DNA from: LMUY01 sp964235495
Lineage (GTDB): Bacteria > Pseudomonadota > Alphaproteobacteria > Acetobacterales > Acetobacteraceae
Direction of reading: 5' to 3'
Length of the DNA stretch: 64,000 nucleotides
Assembly: GCA_964235495.1 (NCBI GenBank)
Contig: CAXSAX010000008.1
Coordinates: forward strand, 38,592-102,591
Shown here: one piece after another, positions 1-10,961 of the stretch
How positions within the stretch are numbered: position 1 is the stretch's first letter
How the letters are laid out: every line of letters begins with the position of its first letter
The notes under the pieces: generated by a model
The model's database searches: none
Told to the model about the DNA's origin: nothing
Seen by the model: the letters and a program-made list of their open reading frames with translations, nothing else
Translations under genes and position numbers: made by a program

Positions 1-473
1 TGCCCTACGTGCAGTGGCTCGGCCGCCTCGGCATCGACGTGCGGCTGCGCACCGTGGACCCGGCGCAGTACGAGAAGCGCATGGACGAGCTGGATTTCGA
101 CATGGCCGTGGCAAGCATTCCGGAGACGGAGTCGCTGGGCAACGAGCAGGTGGATTACTGGACTTGCCGCAGCGCCAACCTGCCCGGCACCCGCAACGTC
201 GCCGGCGTGTGCAGCCCCGTGGTGGACGCGATGGTGGCCAAGCTGCTGCAGGCCGCCGACCGCACCGACCTGATCACGGCGGCGCACGCGCTGGACCGGG
301 TGCTGCTGTGGGGCTGGTACATGGTGTCGCAATGGCACGTGCAGGAACTGCACGTCGCATATTGGAACCGCTTCGGCCACCCCAGCCAGCCGGTCCGCAC
401 CGGGCTCGACTTCGCCGCCTGGTGGGTGGACCCGGCGCTCGCCGCCGCCACGGACGCCGCGCGGAGTCACTGA
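1..473 (+). CDS. yejA: ABC transporter substrate-binding protein, YejA-like (3' end only)
   Basis: This is the C-terminal part (about 157 residues) of a family 5 peptide-type periplasmic binding protein. The start lies upstream of the window and the reading frame is open from base 3. The visible part has the family's typical late features: a YEKRMDELDFD segment, a Trp/Tyr-rich stretch (LLWGWYMVSQWH) and an aromatic C-terminus. The binding protein would capture oligopeptides or peptide-like compounds in the periplasm and pass them to YejBEF. Its stop overlaps the next start (ATGA), so it heads a yejABEF operon. The assignment rests mainly on the three downstream transporter genes. The substrate cannot be read from the sequence. 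Confidence 0.85.
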   Translation, partial: PYVQWLGRLGIDVRLRTVDPAQYEKRMDELDFDMAVASIPETESLGNEQVDYWTCRSANLPGTRNVAGVCSPVVDAMVAKLLQAADRTDLITAAHALDRVLLWGWYMVSQWHVQELHVAYWNRFGHPSQPVRTGLDFAAWWVDPALAAATDAARSH

Positions 474-1558
474 TGGGCGGCTACCTGCTGCGCCGCCTGT
501 TGCTGGTGTTGCCGACGCTGTTCGGCACCATCACCATCAACTTCGCCGTGGTGCAGCTGGCGCCGGGCGGCCCGGTGGAGCAGATGCTGGCCGACCTGCG
601 CGGCCAGACCGACGCGCTGAGCCGGGTGACCGGCGGCGGCTCGGACGTGATGCAGCCCGCCGGCGACCAGGCCAGCGGCGGCTACCGCGGCCGGCGTGGG
701 CTGGACCCGCAGACGGTGGCGCAGATCCGCCACCAGTTCGGCTTCGACAAGCCGCCGCTCACGCGATACCTGGAGATGATCGGTTCCTACCTGCGGTTCG
801 ATTTCGGCCGCTCCTTCTTCCGTGGCGACACGGTGCTGCACCTGGTGTTGCAGCGTCTGCCGGTGAGCGTGTCGATCGGGCTGTGGTCCACCCTGCTGAT
901 CTACGCCGTGTCCATCCCGCTCGGCATCGCCAAGGCGGTGCGCGACGGCAGCCGGTTCGACGTCGCGACCTCGGCGGCGGTGCTGGTGGGCTATGCGGTG
1001 CCGGGCTTCCTGTTCGCCATCCTGCTGGTGGTGCTGTTCGCCGGCGGCTCGTTCGTGGACTGGTTTCCGCTGCGCGGGCTGACTAGCCAGGGAAGCGCCG
1101 CCTGGCCCTGGCCGCAGCGGGCCGCAGACTACGCCTGGCACATGGTGCTGCCCACGGTGGCGCTGGTCGCGGGCGGGTTCGCCAGCCTCACCATCCTGAC
1201 CAAGAACTGCTTCATGGACGAGATCGGCAAGCAGTACGTGCTGACCGCGCGGGCGAAGGGCGCGGGCGAGGGCCGGGTGCTGTACGGCCACGTGTTCCGC
1301 AACGCGATGCTGCTGATCGTGGCCGGGTTCCCGGCGGCGTTCATCGGCATCCTGTTCTCCTCGGCGCTGCTGGTAGAGATCATCTTCTCGCTGGACGGGC
1401 TCGGGCTGCTGGGCTTCGACAGCGCGATCCGGCGCGACTACCCGGTGATGTTCGGCACGCTCTACCTGTTCACCCTGCTCGGGCTGGTGATGCAGATCGT
1501 GGGGGACATGATGTACACCCTGGTCGATCCGCGGATCGACTTCGAGCGGCGGGAGTGA
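473..1558 (+). CDS. yejB: ABC transporter permease YejB
   Basis: Inner-membrane permease of 361 aa, one half of the channel of a YejABEF-type peptide importer. The N-terminus MGGYLLRRLLLVLPTLFG is the usual first transmembrane helix of DppB/OppB/YejB permeases. A long periplasmic loop (about residues 35-100) rich in Gly, Asp and Gln follows, as expected for YejB rather than the shorter DppB. The EAA-type loop is visible in the stretch YVLTARAKGAGEGRVLYGH. The ATG at 473 overlaps the yejA stop. The longer open frame that starts at base 14 is out-of-frame read-through of yejA and is not used. The end overlaps yejE by 4 bases (GTGA). Confidence 0.92.
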   Translation: MGGYLLRRLLLVLPTLFGTITINFAVVQLAPGGPVEQMLADLRGQTDALSRVTGGGSDVMQPAGDQASGGYRGRRGLDPQTVAQIRHQFGFDKPPLTRYLEMIGSYLRFDFGRSFFRGDTVLHLVLQRLPVSVSIGLWSTLLIYAVSIPLGIAKAVRDGSRFDVATSAAVLVGYAVPGFLFAILLVVLFAGGSFVDWFPLRGLTSQGSAAWPWPQRAADYAWHMVLPTVALVAGGFASLTILTKNCFMDEIGKQYVLTARAKGAGEGRVLYGHVFRNAMLLIVAGFPAAFIGILFSSALLVEIIFSLDGLGLLGFDSAIRRDYPVMFGTLYLFTLLGLVMQIVGDMMYTLVDPRIDFERRE

Positions 1559-2573
1559 CCCCGCTCAACCAGCGCCGCCTCGCCATCTTCCGCGGGCACC
1601 GCCGCGGCTGGTGGTCCCTGTGGATTTTCCTAACCCTGTTCGCCCTGTGCGCTGCCGCCGAGTTCGTCGCCAACGACCGCCCCCTGCTGGTCCGCTACGA
1701 CGGCCACTGGTTCGTCCCCGTGCTGCGCGACTACAGCGAGGACGCGTTCGGCCCCGACTTCCTGCCGCTGGAAGCCGACTACACCGACCCCGACCTCGCC
1801 AAGGCGATCAACGCGCGGGGCTGGATGCTCTGGCCCGCCGTGCCGTTCTCATACGGCAGCATCGTCAAGGGCCTGCTCTCCTCGCCGCCCACGCCGCCCT
1901 CCTGGCGCAACCTGCTGGGCACGGACGACCAGTCGCGCGACGTGCTGGCGCGGGTGATCTATGGCTTCCGCATCTCCGTGCTGTTCGGCTTCACCCTCAC
2001 CATCGTCTCCTCGGTGGTCGGCATCGCCGCCGGGGCGGTGCAGGGGTTCTATGGCGGCCTGACGGACCTGCTATTCCAGCGCTTCATCGAGGTCTGGTCG
2101 GGGATGCCGCAATTGTTCATGCTTATCATCCTGGCCTCCGTCATCACGCCCACCTTCTGGGTGCTGCTGGCCTTTCTGCTGGTGTTCTCCTGGATGGGGC
2201 TGACCGGCGTGGTGCGGGCGGAGTTCCTGCGCGGCCGCAACCTGGACTACGTGCGCGCCGCCCGGGCGCTGGGCGTGGGCAACGCTGCCATCATGGCGCG
2301 GCACATCCTGCCCAACGCCCTGGTGGCCACGCTCACCTTCCTGCCGTTCATCCTGTCCGGCTCGGTCACCGTGCTGGCCAGCCTGGACTTCCTGGGCTTC
2401 GGCCTGCCGCCGGGTTCGCCGTCGCTGGGCGAGCTGGTGAACCAGGGCAAGAACAACCTGCAAGCGCCGTGGCTCGGCATCACCGCCTTCGTGGTGCTGG
2501 GCGGCATCCTAGTGCTGCTGATCTTTATCGGCGAGGCGGTGCGCGACGCGTTCGACCCGCGCAAGCAGCCGCG

Positions 2574-2577
<4 letters not shown>
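1555..2577 (+). CDS. yejE: ABC transporter permease YejE
   Basis: Second permease of the importer (340 aa), pairing with YejB. One membrane helix lies near residues 20-40, followed by a long periplasmic insert (about 45-130) typical of YejE, then a cluster of five helices. The EAA-like loop is DYVRAARALGVGNAAIMARH, just before the segment HILPNALVATLTFLP that is conserved in OppC/YejE proteins. The start is GTG at 1555, overlapping the yejB stop as GTGA; there is no better start nearby. The end overlaps yejF in the same way, so all members are probably translated in a coupled fashion. Confidence 0.92.
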
Positions 2578-4157
<1,580 letters not shown>

Positions 4158-5429
4158 ACGTGGCGCCCCGGCCCTCGACGCTGTCGATCGCCAATTGACC
4201 GCGGTGGCGGTTGACGATGTGCTTCACGATGGCCAAGCCCAGCCCGGTGCCGCCCACGGCGCGCGAGCGGCCGCGGTCCACCCGGTAGAACCGCTCGGTC
4301 AGCCGGGGCAGGTGTTCGCGCGGGATGCCGGCGCCGTCATCGGCCACTCCCACGACTACGCCAGGCCGCGCCGGCCAACGCCCCCCGTCCAGCACCACCG
4401 CGGCCGTGATCCACACCTCACCGCCTTCCCGCCCGTATTTCATGGCGTTGTCCAGCAGGTTCTGCAGCACCTGGCCCAGCTGGTCCTCGTCGCCCAGCAC
4501 GGCGGGCAGGTCGGGCGGCACCGCCAGATGCATCCGGATGCCGCGCGCCTTCACCCGTGGCTCGAACGAGGCGGCGGTGAAGCGCAGCAGCTCGGCCAGC
4601 GCGACTTGACCGGTGGGCGGGCGATGCTCGGTCAGCTCGATGCGGGACAGGCTGAGCAGGTCGTCGATCAGCCGGTTCATCCGGGCCGCCTGCTCCGCCA
4701 TGATCTGCAGGAAGCGGGTTTGCGCCGGCGGGTCGTCCGCCGCCGGGCCGCGCAGCGTCTCGATGAAGCCGATCAGGCTGGCGAGCGGCGTGCGCAGCTC
4801 GTGGCTGGCATTGGCGACGAAATCGGCGCGCATCCGGTCCAGCGCACGTTCTTGCGTGCGATCGGACAGCACGGCCGCCATGCCGCCCCCCGCCAGGCGG
4901 AACACGTTGGCATGCACATCCCGCGCGACCGGGACGGGCAGGGACAAATCCGCCTGCTGCGCCGTGCCGTGCGCGCCGAGCCGGTCCATGGCGGCGCGCA
5001 GCTCCGGATGGCGCAGCACGGCCGGCATCTCGGCGCCGAACGCCGCGTGGGCGGCGGCGTTGGCCCGCAGCACGACGCGTCCAGGGCTCAGCACGATCAG
5101 CGGGTCCGGAAGGGTTTCCAGGATCGCCTGCTCGGTTTCCAACTGCCCGGCCAACTCAGCCGAGCGCTGCCCGAGCTGACGGACGATGCGGTCGATATCC
5201 CCGTTCGCTCCAAGCTCGGAGCTGTGCCCGTCCGTGGCCCGGCGCAGTGCCTCGGCCACGTGCCGCTGCTCGCCTGCCCAGCGCCGGGCGAACCAGACGG
5301 CGGCCACGATGTCCAGCGCCGCTGCCGCCAGCGCCGGCGCCAGCGCCAGCTCCCCGGCTGCCAGCAGTCCCAGCAGCCCTAGCAGCGGAACCGCCGCCAG
5401 CGCCGCCGTCAGCAGCACGGGGCGGGCCG

Positions 5430-6602
5430 TCAGCTGTTGGGCGCTGCGGCGCTGGGCGCGGGCTCCGCAAGGCGCGCGCCGCCGGGCTGCACGGAAAAGA
5501 TCGCCAGGCCGCGCACCACCTGTCCGTCCGGCCGCAGCGCGAACGGGCCGTCCGCGCCGCGGAAGCCGCTGGGCTGGGTCAGCATCGCCGGGTTGCCGGC
5601 GGCGGTGCGGGCCAATTGGGCGGCATCGTAGGCGATGTCGGCGATGCCGGGCGGGGCCGAGCCGAAGCGGGCGGCGTAGGCCTGCCCGAACCCGGCGCGC
5701 GCCGCCGGGTCAGGCGCCGCGTACCATGCGCCGGTCAGTCCGCCGAGGTTGGCCGCCTCCCGCGCCCAGGTCGCCGGGCCGACCACCTGCACATCCGGCG
5801 GCGCGACGCCGTACTTCGCCAGGCTGGCGGCGGCGGTGCGCAGGCCCGGGCCGCTCTCCGCCAGCAGCAGGCTGTCGAAGGGCGGCGGCGCCAGCGGGGC
5901 GGCGGGTGCGGGCGGGGCGGCCGGATCGGGGTCCGGCACGGCCTGGTCGGCGGCCGAGGCTTGCCGGGCGGCATAGTCGGACACGCTTTTCAGGGCCCTG
6001 TCGAACTGCGACAAGCGGCCGTTCGGGTAGCGCTTGATGCTGGGCGCCGGGTCGCCGGCGGCCGTCGCGGCCGCGGTCAGCCCGTTGGCCAGGGCGTTGC
6101 CGAACGCGTTGTCCGGCAGCACGGCGGCCACGCGGACCTTGCCGGCCGCTGTAAGCGCCTGCACCAGCCGGGCCGCCTGCTGCTGCGGCGTGATGCCGAG
6201 CGCCCATACGCCGGGGCGGCCCTGCCCCTGGTCCGAGGTGAAGGCCAGGATCGGCAGGCCCGGTGCGGCGGCGGCCACCGCGGCGGTCTCCGGCGCGGTC
6301 AACGGCCCGATGATGAGCGTGTCCCCGGCCGCCACCGCCCCCTGCGCCGCGGCCGTGGCGCCGGCGGGCGTGCCCAGCGTGTCCCGCACATCCGGTTGCG
6401 GGCCGTCCGGGCCGAGCGCAAGCTGCACCGCGTTCAGCAGGTCGCGCCCGAGTGCGGCGTTCGGCCCGGTCAGCGGCAGCAGGGCGGCGATCTTGACGGG
6501 CGGCGCGGCGGCCGGGATCGCCGCGCTCACCGGCGCAGGCCCCGGCTGGACGCAGCCGGCCAGCCAGGGACCAAGGAGCAGCAGTGGAACAGCGTGGCGC
6601 AT
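5430..6602 (-). CDS. LpoA-like penicillin-binding protein activator (lipoprotein)
   Basis: Predicted outer-membrane lipoprotein of 390 aa. From the ATG at 6602 it begins with a signal peptide ending in a lipobox (WLAG-C at about residue 17), then a Pro/Ala linker. A periplasmic type 1 binding-protein domain opens with VKIAALLPLTGPNAALG, as in branched-chain amino acid binding proteins and the C-terminal domain of LpoA. Only this domain is present; the TPR-like N-terminal domain of E. coli LpoA is missing. It is divergent from rsmI, the same arrangement as lpoA/rsmI in E. coli, which supports a role in activating peptidoglycan synthases. The open frame reaches 6791, but that extension overlaps rsmI and carries no signal peptide. 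Confidence 0.75.
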   Translation of the reverse strand: MRHAVPLLLLGPWLAGCVQPGPAPVSAAIPAAAPPVKIAALLPLTGPNAALGRDLLNAVQLALGPDGPQPDVRDTLGTPAGATAAAQGAVAAGDTLIIGPLTAPETAAVAAAAPGLPILAFTSDQGQGRPGVWALGITPQQQAARLVQALTAAGKVRVAAVLPDNAFGNALANGLTAAATAAGDPAPSIKRYPNGRLSQFDRALKSVSDYAARQASAADQAVPDPDPAAPPAPAAPLAPPPFDSLLLAESGPGLRTAAASLAKYGVAPPDVQVVGPATWAREAANLGGLTGAWYAAPDPAARAGFGQAYAARFGSAPPGIADIAYDAAQLARTAAGNPAMLTQPSGFRGADGPFALRPDGQVVRGLAIFSVQPGGARLAEPAPSAAAPNS

Positions 6603-6618
6603 TGCGGTGGGCACTCCG

Positions 6619-7512
6619 ATGGATATGACGGAGGACCCGCCCGGGGAGCAGGCCAGCCTGCCGCCCGACTCGACACGGGGCCAGCTTGTGCTGGTTTCCA
6701 CGCCGATCGGCAACCTCGGCGACATCAGCCAGCGGGCGCTGGACGCGCTGCGGGCGGCCGATCTGCTGCTATGCGAGGACACCCGGGTCACGGCGCGGCT
6801 GCTGTCGGCCTACGGCATCCACGCCGCCGCCTCCCCGTTGCACGACCATAACGAGGAGGGCCGCATCCCGGCGCTGCTGGACGCGGTGCGCGGCGGCAAG
6901 CGGGTGGTGCTGGTGTCGGACGCGGGCACCCCCCTGGTGAGCGACCCCGGCTTCCGCCTGGTGCGCGCGGCCCTCGCGGCGGGGCTGCCGGTGGGGGCGG
7001 TGCCCGGCGCCAACGCGGCCGTCACCGCCCTGGTGCTGAGCGGCCTGCCGCCGCAGCCCTTCCTGTTCCTGGGCTTCCCGCCGCCCCGCTCGGCCGCCCG
7101 CGCCGCCGCGTTCGGCCGCCTGCGCGCCGCCGAGCGGGCTGGGCTGGACGCCACGCTGCTGTGGCACGAAGCCCCGCACCGCCTGGCCGAGATGCTGGCC
7201 GACCTGCACGCCGCGTTCGGCGACCGCCCGGCCGCGGTGGCGCGGGAGCTGACCAAGCGGTTCGAGGAGGTGCGGCGGAACGGCCTGGCGGCGCTGGCCG
7301 CATACTACGCTGCCCAGCCCGCCCGCGGCGAGATCACGGTGGCGGTCGGCCCGGCCCCGCCGGAGTCGGAGGATGCCGAGGCGTTGGACGCCCAGTTGCG
7401 TGCCGCATTGGCGTCCAGCAGCGTCAAGGACGCGGCGGCGTTGGTGGCCGGCTCCACCGGGCTGCCCCGGCGCGTGGTCTATGCGAGGGCGCTGGAGCTG
7501 AGCCAGGAGTGA
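6619..7512 (+). CDS. rsmI: 16S rRNA (cytidine(1402)-2'-O)-methyltransferase
   Basis: SAM-dependent ribose methyltransferase of the tetrapyrrole-methylase fold (297 aa). RsmI methylates the 2'-OH of C1402 in the 30S P-site. Family hallmarks are GQLVLVSTPIGNLGDIS near the N-terminus, LLLCEDTRVTARLL, the SAM-site segment VVLVSDAGTPLVSDPG, and VPGANAAVTALVLSGLP. The start is placed at ATG 6619 (ATG 6625 is an alternative). The open frame extends back to 6034 but that part lies antisense to the LpoA-like gene. It converges with the next gene, leaving only three bases between stops. Confidence 0.93.
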   Translation: MDMTEDPPGEQASLPPDSTRGQLVLVSTPIGNLGDISQRALDALRAADLLLCEDTRVTARLLSAYGIHAAASPLHDHNEEGRIPALLDAVRGGKRVVLVSDAGTPLVSDPGFRLVRAALAAGLPVGAVPGANAAVTALVLSGLPPQPFLFLGFPPPRSAARAAAFGRLRAAERAGLDATLLWHEAPHRLAEMLADLHAAFGDRPAAVARELTKRFEEVRRNGLAALAAYYAAQPARGEITVAVGPAPPESEDAEALDAQLRAALASSSVKDAAALVAGSTGLPRRVVYARALELSQE

Positions 7513-7515
7513 GGG

Positions 7516-7971
7516 TCAGCGCACGTTGATGCTGACGACATCCCGCACGTCCCGCCCCAGCCGCTTGTCGCCCGGGATGGCGAGGCGGGGCTGGTCCAGC
7601 GCCGCGCCGTTCCCCTCGGTGGCGAGGATCACCGCCTTGCCCTCGAACTCCGGGTCGATCTCCCCCAGGGCCAGCGTGGCGGTATAGCCATCCTTGCCGA
7701 TGATGGTGACCACCTGGCCGACGCGGTGGTGGAAATCGGCGTCGATCGCGCCCGCCTTCTGCAACACGTCCCACAGCGCCGGGCCGCGCATCTGCATTGC
7801 CGCTCCGTGCTCGGCCGCGAGCGTCACCGCGGACCCGGCGGGGAGGGCCTGCAAATCGGCCAGGGATAGCTGCAAAGGCTCCCCGGCGCTGTCCTCCGTG
7901 GAGATGCGCACCGGGTCCGCGTTCGCAGCCATGGGAAGCGCCAGCAGGGCGGCGAGCAGCAGGCGGGTCAT
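7516..7971 (-). CDS. Small periplasmic molybdopterin-fold (SUOX-like) protein
   Basis: A 151-aa protein with a clear Sec signal peptide (MTRLLLAALLALPMAANA, cleavage near residue 18). The mature part resembles the oxidoreductase molybdopterin-binding fold in short form: LQLSLADLQALPAGSAVT, GPALWDVLQKAGA, VTIIGKDGYTATLALGEID. The cofactor-binding Cys of sulfite oxidase is not apparent, so it may be a cofactor-free structural relative. It lies 18 bases downstream of hemW on the same strand and is probably cotranscribed. Its function is unknown; only the fold and the location are supported. Confidence 0.65.
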   Translation of the reverse strand: MTRLLLAALLALPMAANADPVRISTEDSAGEPLQLSLADLQALPAGSAVTLAAEHGAAMQMRGPALWDVLQKAGAIDADFHHRVGQVVTIIGKDGYTATLALGEIDPEFEGKAVILATEGNGAALDQPRLAIPGDKRLGRDVRDVVSINVR

Positions 7972-7989
7972 GGGCGGGGCTCCGGGAGG

Positions 7990-9141
7990 CTACAGGACCA
8001 GGGCGGGCAGCAGCGCGTCCAGTCGCAGCCGCCCTTCCGCCGTGGCGGTGAGGCGGCCCGGCGTGTGCACCACGTAGCCTGCCGCCACCGCCTGGGCCAG
8101 CACCTCCGCATCCAGCGCATCCGCGAGGGCGAGGCCGGTGCGGCGGGCGAAGCGGGCGGCGTCGATGCCCTCGTGCAGGCGCAAGCCCATCAGCAGCATT
8201 TCCCGGGCGCGGTCGGCGGGGGTGATGACCTCCTCGGCCGTGCTGCCGTGGCCGTGGCGTTCCACCCGCTCGGCCCACGGCTCCGGCGCACGGTGGCGTC
8301 GGGTGGCGATCAGCTGCTGGCCGAACGCCAGGCGGCCATGCGCGCCGGGTCCGATGCCCGCGTAGTCGCCATAGCGCCAGTAGGCGAGGTTGTGCCGGCT
8401 CTCCGAACCCGGCGCTGCGTAGTTGGACACCTCGTATTGCTGCAACCCATGCGCGGCAGCGGCTTCGGCGGTGGCCTCGTACAGCGCCGCGGCGGTGTCC
8501 TCGTCCGGCAGGGCCAGCTCGCCGCGGCGGTGCTGCGCCTCGAACGCGGTGCCGGGCTCAATGGTGAGCTGGTAGAGCGAGAGGTGGTCTGCCGCCAGCG
8601 CCAGCGCGGCGTCCAGCTCCGCCTGCCAGGCGGCAAGGCCTTGCCCGGGCCGCGCGTAGATTAGGTCGAACGACAGGCGGGGGAAGATGCGACGCGCCGT
8701 CTCCAGCGCCGCGATGGCCTGCCCTGCCGAGTGCTGCCGACCCAGGCGGCGCAGCGACTCGTCCTCCAGGCTTTGCACGCCGAGCGAGGCTCGGTTGACG
8801 CCTGCGTCCCGGAACGCGCCGAGCCGCCCCGCCTCCACGCTGGTGGGGTTGGCTTCGAGGGTAATTTCGAGGTTCGGCGCCGGGTCGAACAGGCGGCGCG
8901 CGTCGTCGATGAGGGCGGCGGCGGTGCCGGGCTCCATGAGGCTGGGAGTGCCGCCGCCGAAGAAGATGGAGCCGAGCGGGCGGCGTCCGAGCCGGGCGGC
9001 TTCCCAGGCGAGTTCGGCGCGCAGGGCGGCGGCGAAGCGGGCCTGCGGGATGGCGTCGCGGACGTGGCTGTTGAAGTCGCAATAGGGGCACTTGGCAAGG
9101 CAGAACGGCCAGTGGATGTAGAGGGCGAGGGAGTCGGCCAT
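7990..9141 (-). CDS. hemW: Radical SAM heme chaperone HemW (HemN-like)
   Basis: Protein of 383 aa with the radical SAM [4Fe-4S] motif CxxxCxxC at C14, C18 and C21 in IHWPFCLAKCPYCDFNSHV. The FGGGTPSL motif and a C-terminal HemN domain with an SRHNLAYW segment follow. The length and the C-x2-C-DF arrangement match HemW, the heme chaperone, rather than true oxygen-independent coproporphyrinogen oxidase, which has an extra N-terminal region. The ATG start at 9141 is well placed relative to the motif. In many alphaproteobacteria hemW follows rph-rdgB; neither is present here. Confidence 0.9.
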   Translation of the reverse strand: MADSLALYIHWPFCLAKCPYCDFNSHVRDAIPQARFAAALRAELAWEAARLGRRPLGSIFFGGGTPSLMEPGTAAALIDDARRLFDPAPNLEITLEANPTSVEAGRLGAFRDAGVNRASLGVQSLEDESLRRLGRQHSAGQAIAALETARRIFPRLSFDLIYARPGQGLAAWQAELDAALALAADHLSLYQLTIEPGTAFEAQHRRGELALPDEDTAAALYEATAEAAAAHGLQQYEVSNYAAPGSESRHNLAYWRYGDYAGIGPGAHGRLAFGQQLIATRRHRAPEPWAERVERHGHGSTAEEVITPADRAREMLLMGLRLHEGIDAARFARRTGLALADALDAEVLAQAVAAGYVVHTPGRLTATAEGRLRLDALLPALVL

Positions 9142-9204
9142 GGGTGGATATGGGTGGGGCAGGTGGCGTTAGGGAGACAGCAGCTTCCGCCTTAGGTCGA
9201 ACGC

Positions 9205-10899
9205 TTACGGAACCTGAAACCCAAAATCACACCCCGCATCCGCCTGCGTCACCGCGTCCAGATACAACCGCAAATACCCCCGCTCCCCTCCAGCCACCCC
9301 CGCCGGCGCCGCCCACTCCCGCCGCCGCTGCGCCAGCTCCGCCTCGTCCACCAGCACGTCCACCCGCCGCCCTGCCACGTCCAGCCGCACCAGGTCTCCC
9401 GTCCGCACCAAGGCCAACGGCCCGCCCACCGCCGCCTCCGGCACGACATGCAGCACCACCGTGCCGAACGCCGTGCCGCTCATCCGCGCGTCGGACACGC
9501 GCACCATGTCCTTCACCCCCGCCCGCGCCAGTTTCTTCGGGATCGGCAGGTAGCCGGCTTCCGGCATGCCCGGCGCGCCCTTCGGCCCGGCGTAGCGCAG
9601 CACCAGCACGCTATCTGCGTCCACGTCGAGCGCCGGGTCGTCGATGCGGGCGGCCAGGTCCGCCACGCCGTCGAACACCATGGCGCGGCCGGTGTGCTGC
9701 AGCAGCCCTGGGGTGGCCGCGCCGAACTTGATCACGGCGCTGCCAGGGGCGAGGTTGCCGCGCAGCACCGCCAGGCCGCCCACCGGGAACACCGGCGCCG
9801 CGCGGGGGCGGATCACCCTCTGGCCGGGCACGTCCTCCGCGGCGTCCATCGTGTCTTGCACCGTGCCGCCCGTCACCAGCCGGGCGCTGCCGTCCAGCAA
9901 CCCGCCCAGCTCGCGCATCAGCCGGGGCAGGCCGCCGGCCCAGTGGAAATCCTCCATGTAGTGCTCGCCGGTGGGCTTCAGGTCGATTAGCACCGGCACG
10001 GTGCGGCCCAGCCGATCGAACGCATCCAGGTCGAGCGTGAGGCCGCGCCGCCCGGCGATGGCGCAGAGATGGATCAGGCCGTTGGTGCTGCCGCCGATCG
10101 CTTGCAGCACCACCTGCGCGTTGCGGAACGCGGCCGAAGTCAGGATGTCGGCCGGGCGGCGGCCCTCGGCCCCGATGGCGGCGACGGCGGCGGCGCCCGA
10201 CTGCTCGGCGCAGCGCAGGCGGTCGGCGTGGGTGGCGGGAATGGTGGCGGAGCCTGGCAGGGCCATGCCCAGCGCCTCGGCCAGGCAGGCCATGGTGCTG
10301 GCGGTGCCCATCACCATGCAGGTGCCCGGCGTCGGCGCCAGGCGGCCGTTGATGGCGTCCATCTCGGCTTCGGAGAGCTCCCCGGCGCGGTGCCGCGCCC
10401 AGAAGCGGCGGCAGTCGGTGCAGGCGCCCAGCAACTCGCCCTGGTAGTGGCCGACCAGCATCGGGCCGGTCACCAGCTGCACCACGGGGATGTCCAGGCT
10501 GGCGGCGGCCATCAGCTGGGCGGGCACGGTCTTGTCGCAGCCGCCCATCATCAGCACGGCGTCCATCGGCTGCGCACGGCACATCTCCTCCGTGTCCATG
10601 GCGGCCAGGTTGCGCAGGAACATGCTGGTGGGATGGGCGAAGCTTTCGTGGATCGAGATCGTCGGGAACGGCATCGGCAGCCCGCCGGCCAGCAGGATGC
10701 CGCGCTTGGCCGCCTCCACCATCTGCGGCATGGTCCCATGGCAGGCGTTGTAGGCGCTGGAGGTGTCGACGATGCCCACGATCGGGCGGTCCAGCGCGTC
10801 GTCCGAGTAGCCCATCGCCTTGATGAAGGCCCGGCGCAGGAACAGGCTGAACCCGTCATCGCCGTAGCTGGTCAGGCCCTTGCGCAATCCGCTCGCCAC
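9205..10899 (-). CDS. IlvD/Edd family sugar-acid dehydratase (arabonate-dehydratase type)
   Basis: Fe-S dehydratase of 564 aa. The three cluster cysteines of the family appear in YNACHGTMP, GGCDKTVPAQ and GTCMVMGTASTM. The GACTDCRRFW segment is typical of L-arabonate/D-xylonate dehydratases rather than of dihydroxy-acid dehydratase for branched amino acids. The expected product is a 2-keto-3-deoxy sugar acid. The start is GTG at 10899, with a strong GGGGAGG ribosome site about 9 bases upstream; the longer open frame to 10977 would overlap the divergent aldolase gene and has no such site. The gene is divergent from a DHDPS-family aldolase, which suggests consecutive steps of one pathway. Confidence 0.82.
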   Translation of the reverse strand: MASGLRKGLTSYGDDGFSLFLRRAFIKAMGYSDDALDRPIVGIVDTSSAYNACHGTMPQMVEAAKRGILLAGGLPMPFPTISIHESFAHPTSMFLRNLAAMDTEEMCRAQPMDAVLMMGGCDKTVPAQLMAAASLDIPVVQLVTGPMLVGHYQGELLGACTDCRRFWARHRAGELSEAEMDAINGRLAPTPGTCMVMGTASTMACLAEALGMALPGSATIPATHADRLRCAEQSGAAAVAAIGAEGRRPADILTSAAFRNAQVVLQAIGGSTNGLIHLCAIAGRRGLTLDLDAFDRLGRTVPVLIDLKPTGEHYMEDFHWAGGLPRLMRELGGLLDGSARLVTGGTVQDTMDAAEDVPGQRVIRPRAAPVFPVGGLAVLRGNLAPGSAVIKFGAATPGLLQHTGRAMVFDGVADLAARIDDPALDVDADSVLVLRYAGPKGAPGMPEAGYLPIPKKLARAGVKDMVRVSDARMSGTAFGTVVLHVVPEAAVGGPLALVRTGDLVRLDVAGRRVDVLVDEAELAQRRREWAAPAGVAGGERGYLRLYLDAVTQADAGCDFGFQVP

Positions 10900-10961
10900 C
10901 GGCGCATCCTCCCCTGCCTGCCCGCGTTTATGCACAAGCCGGGCAGGGGAGGGCAAAGGCG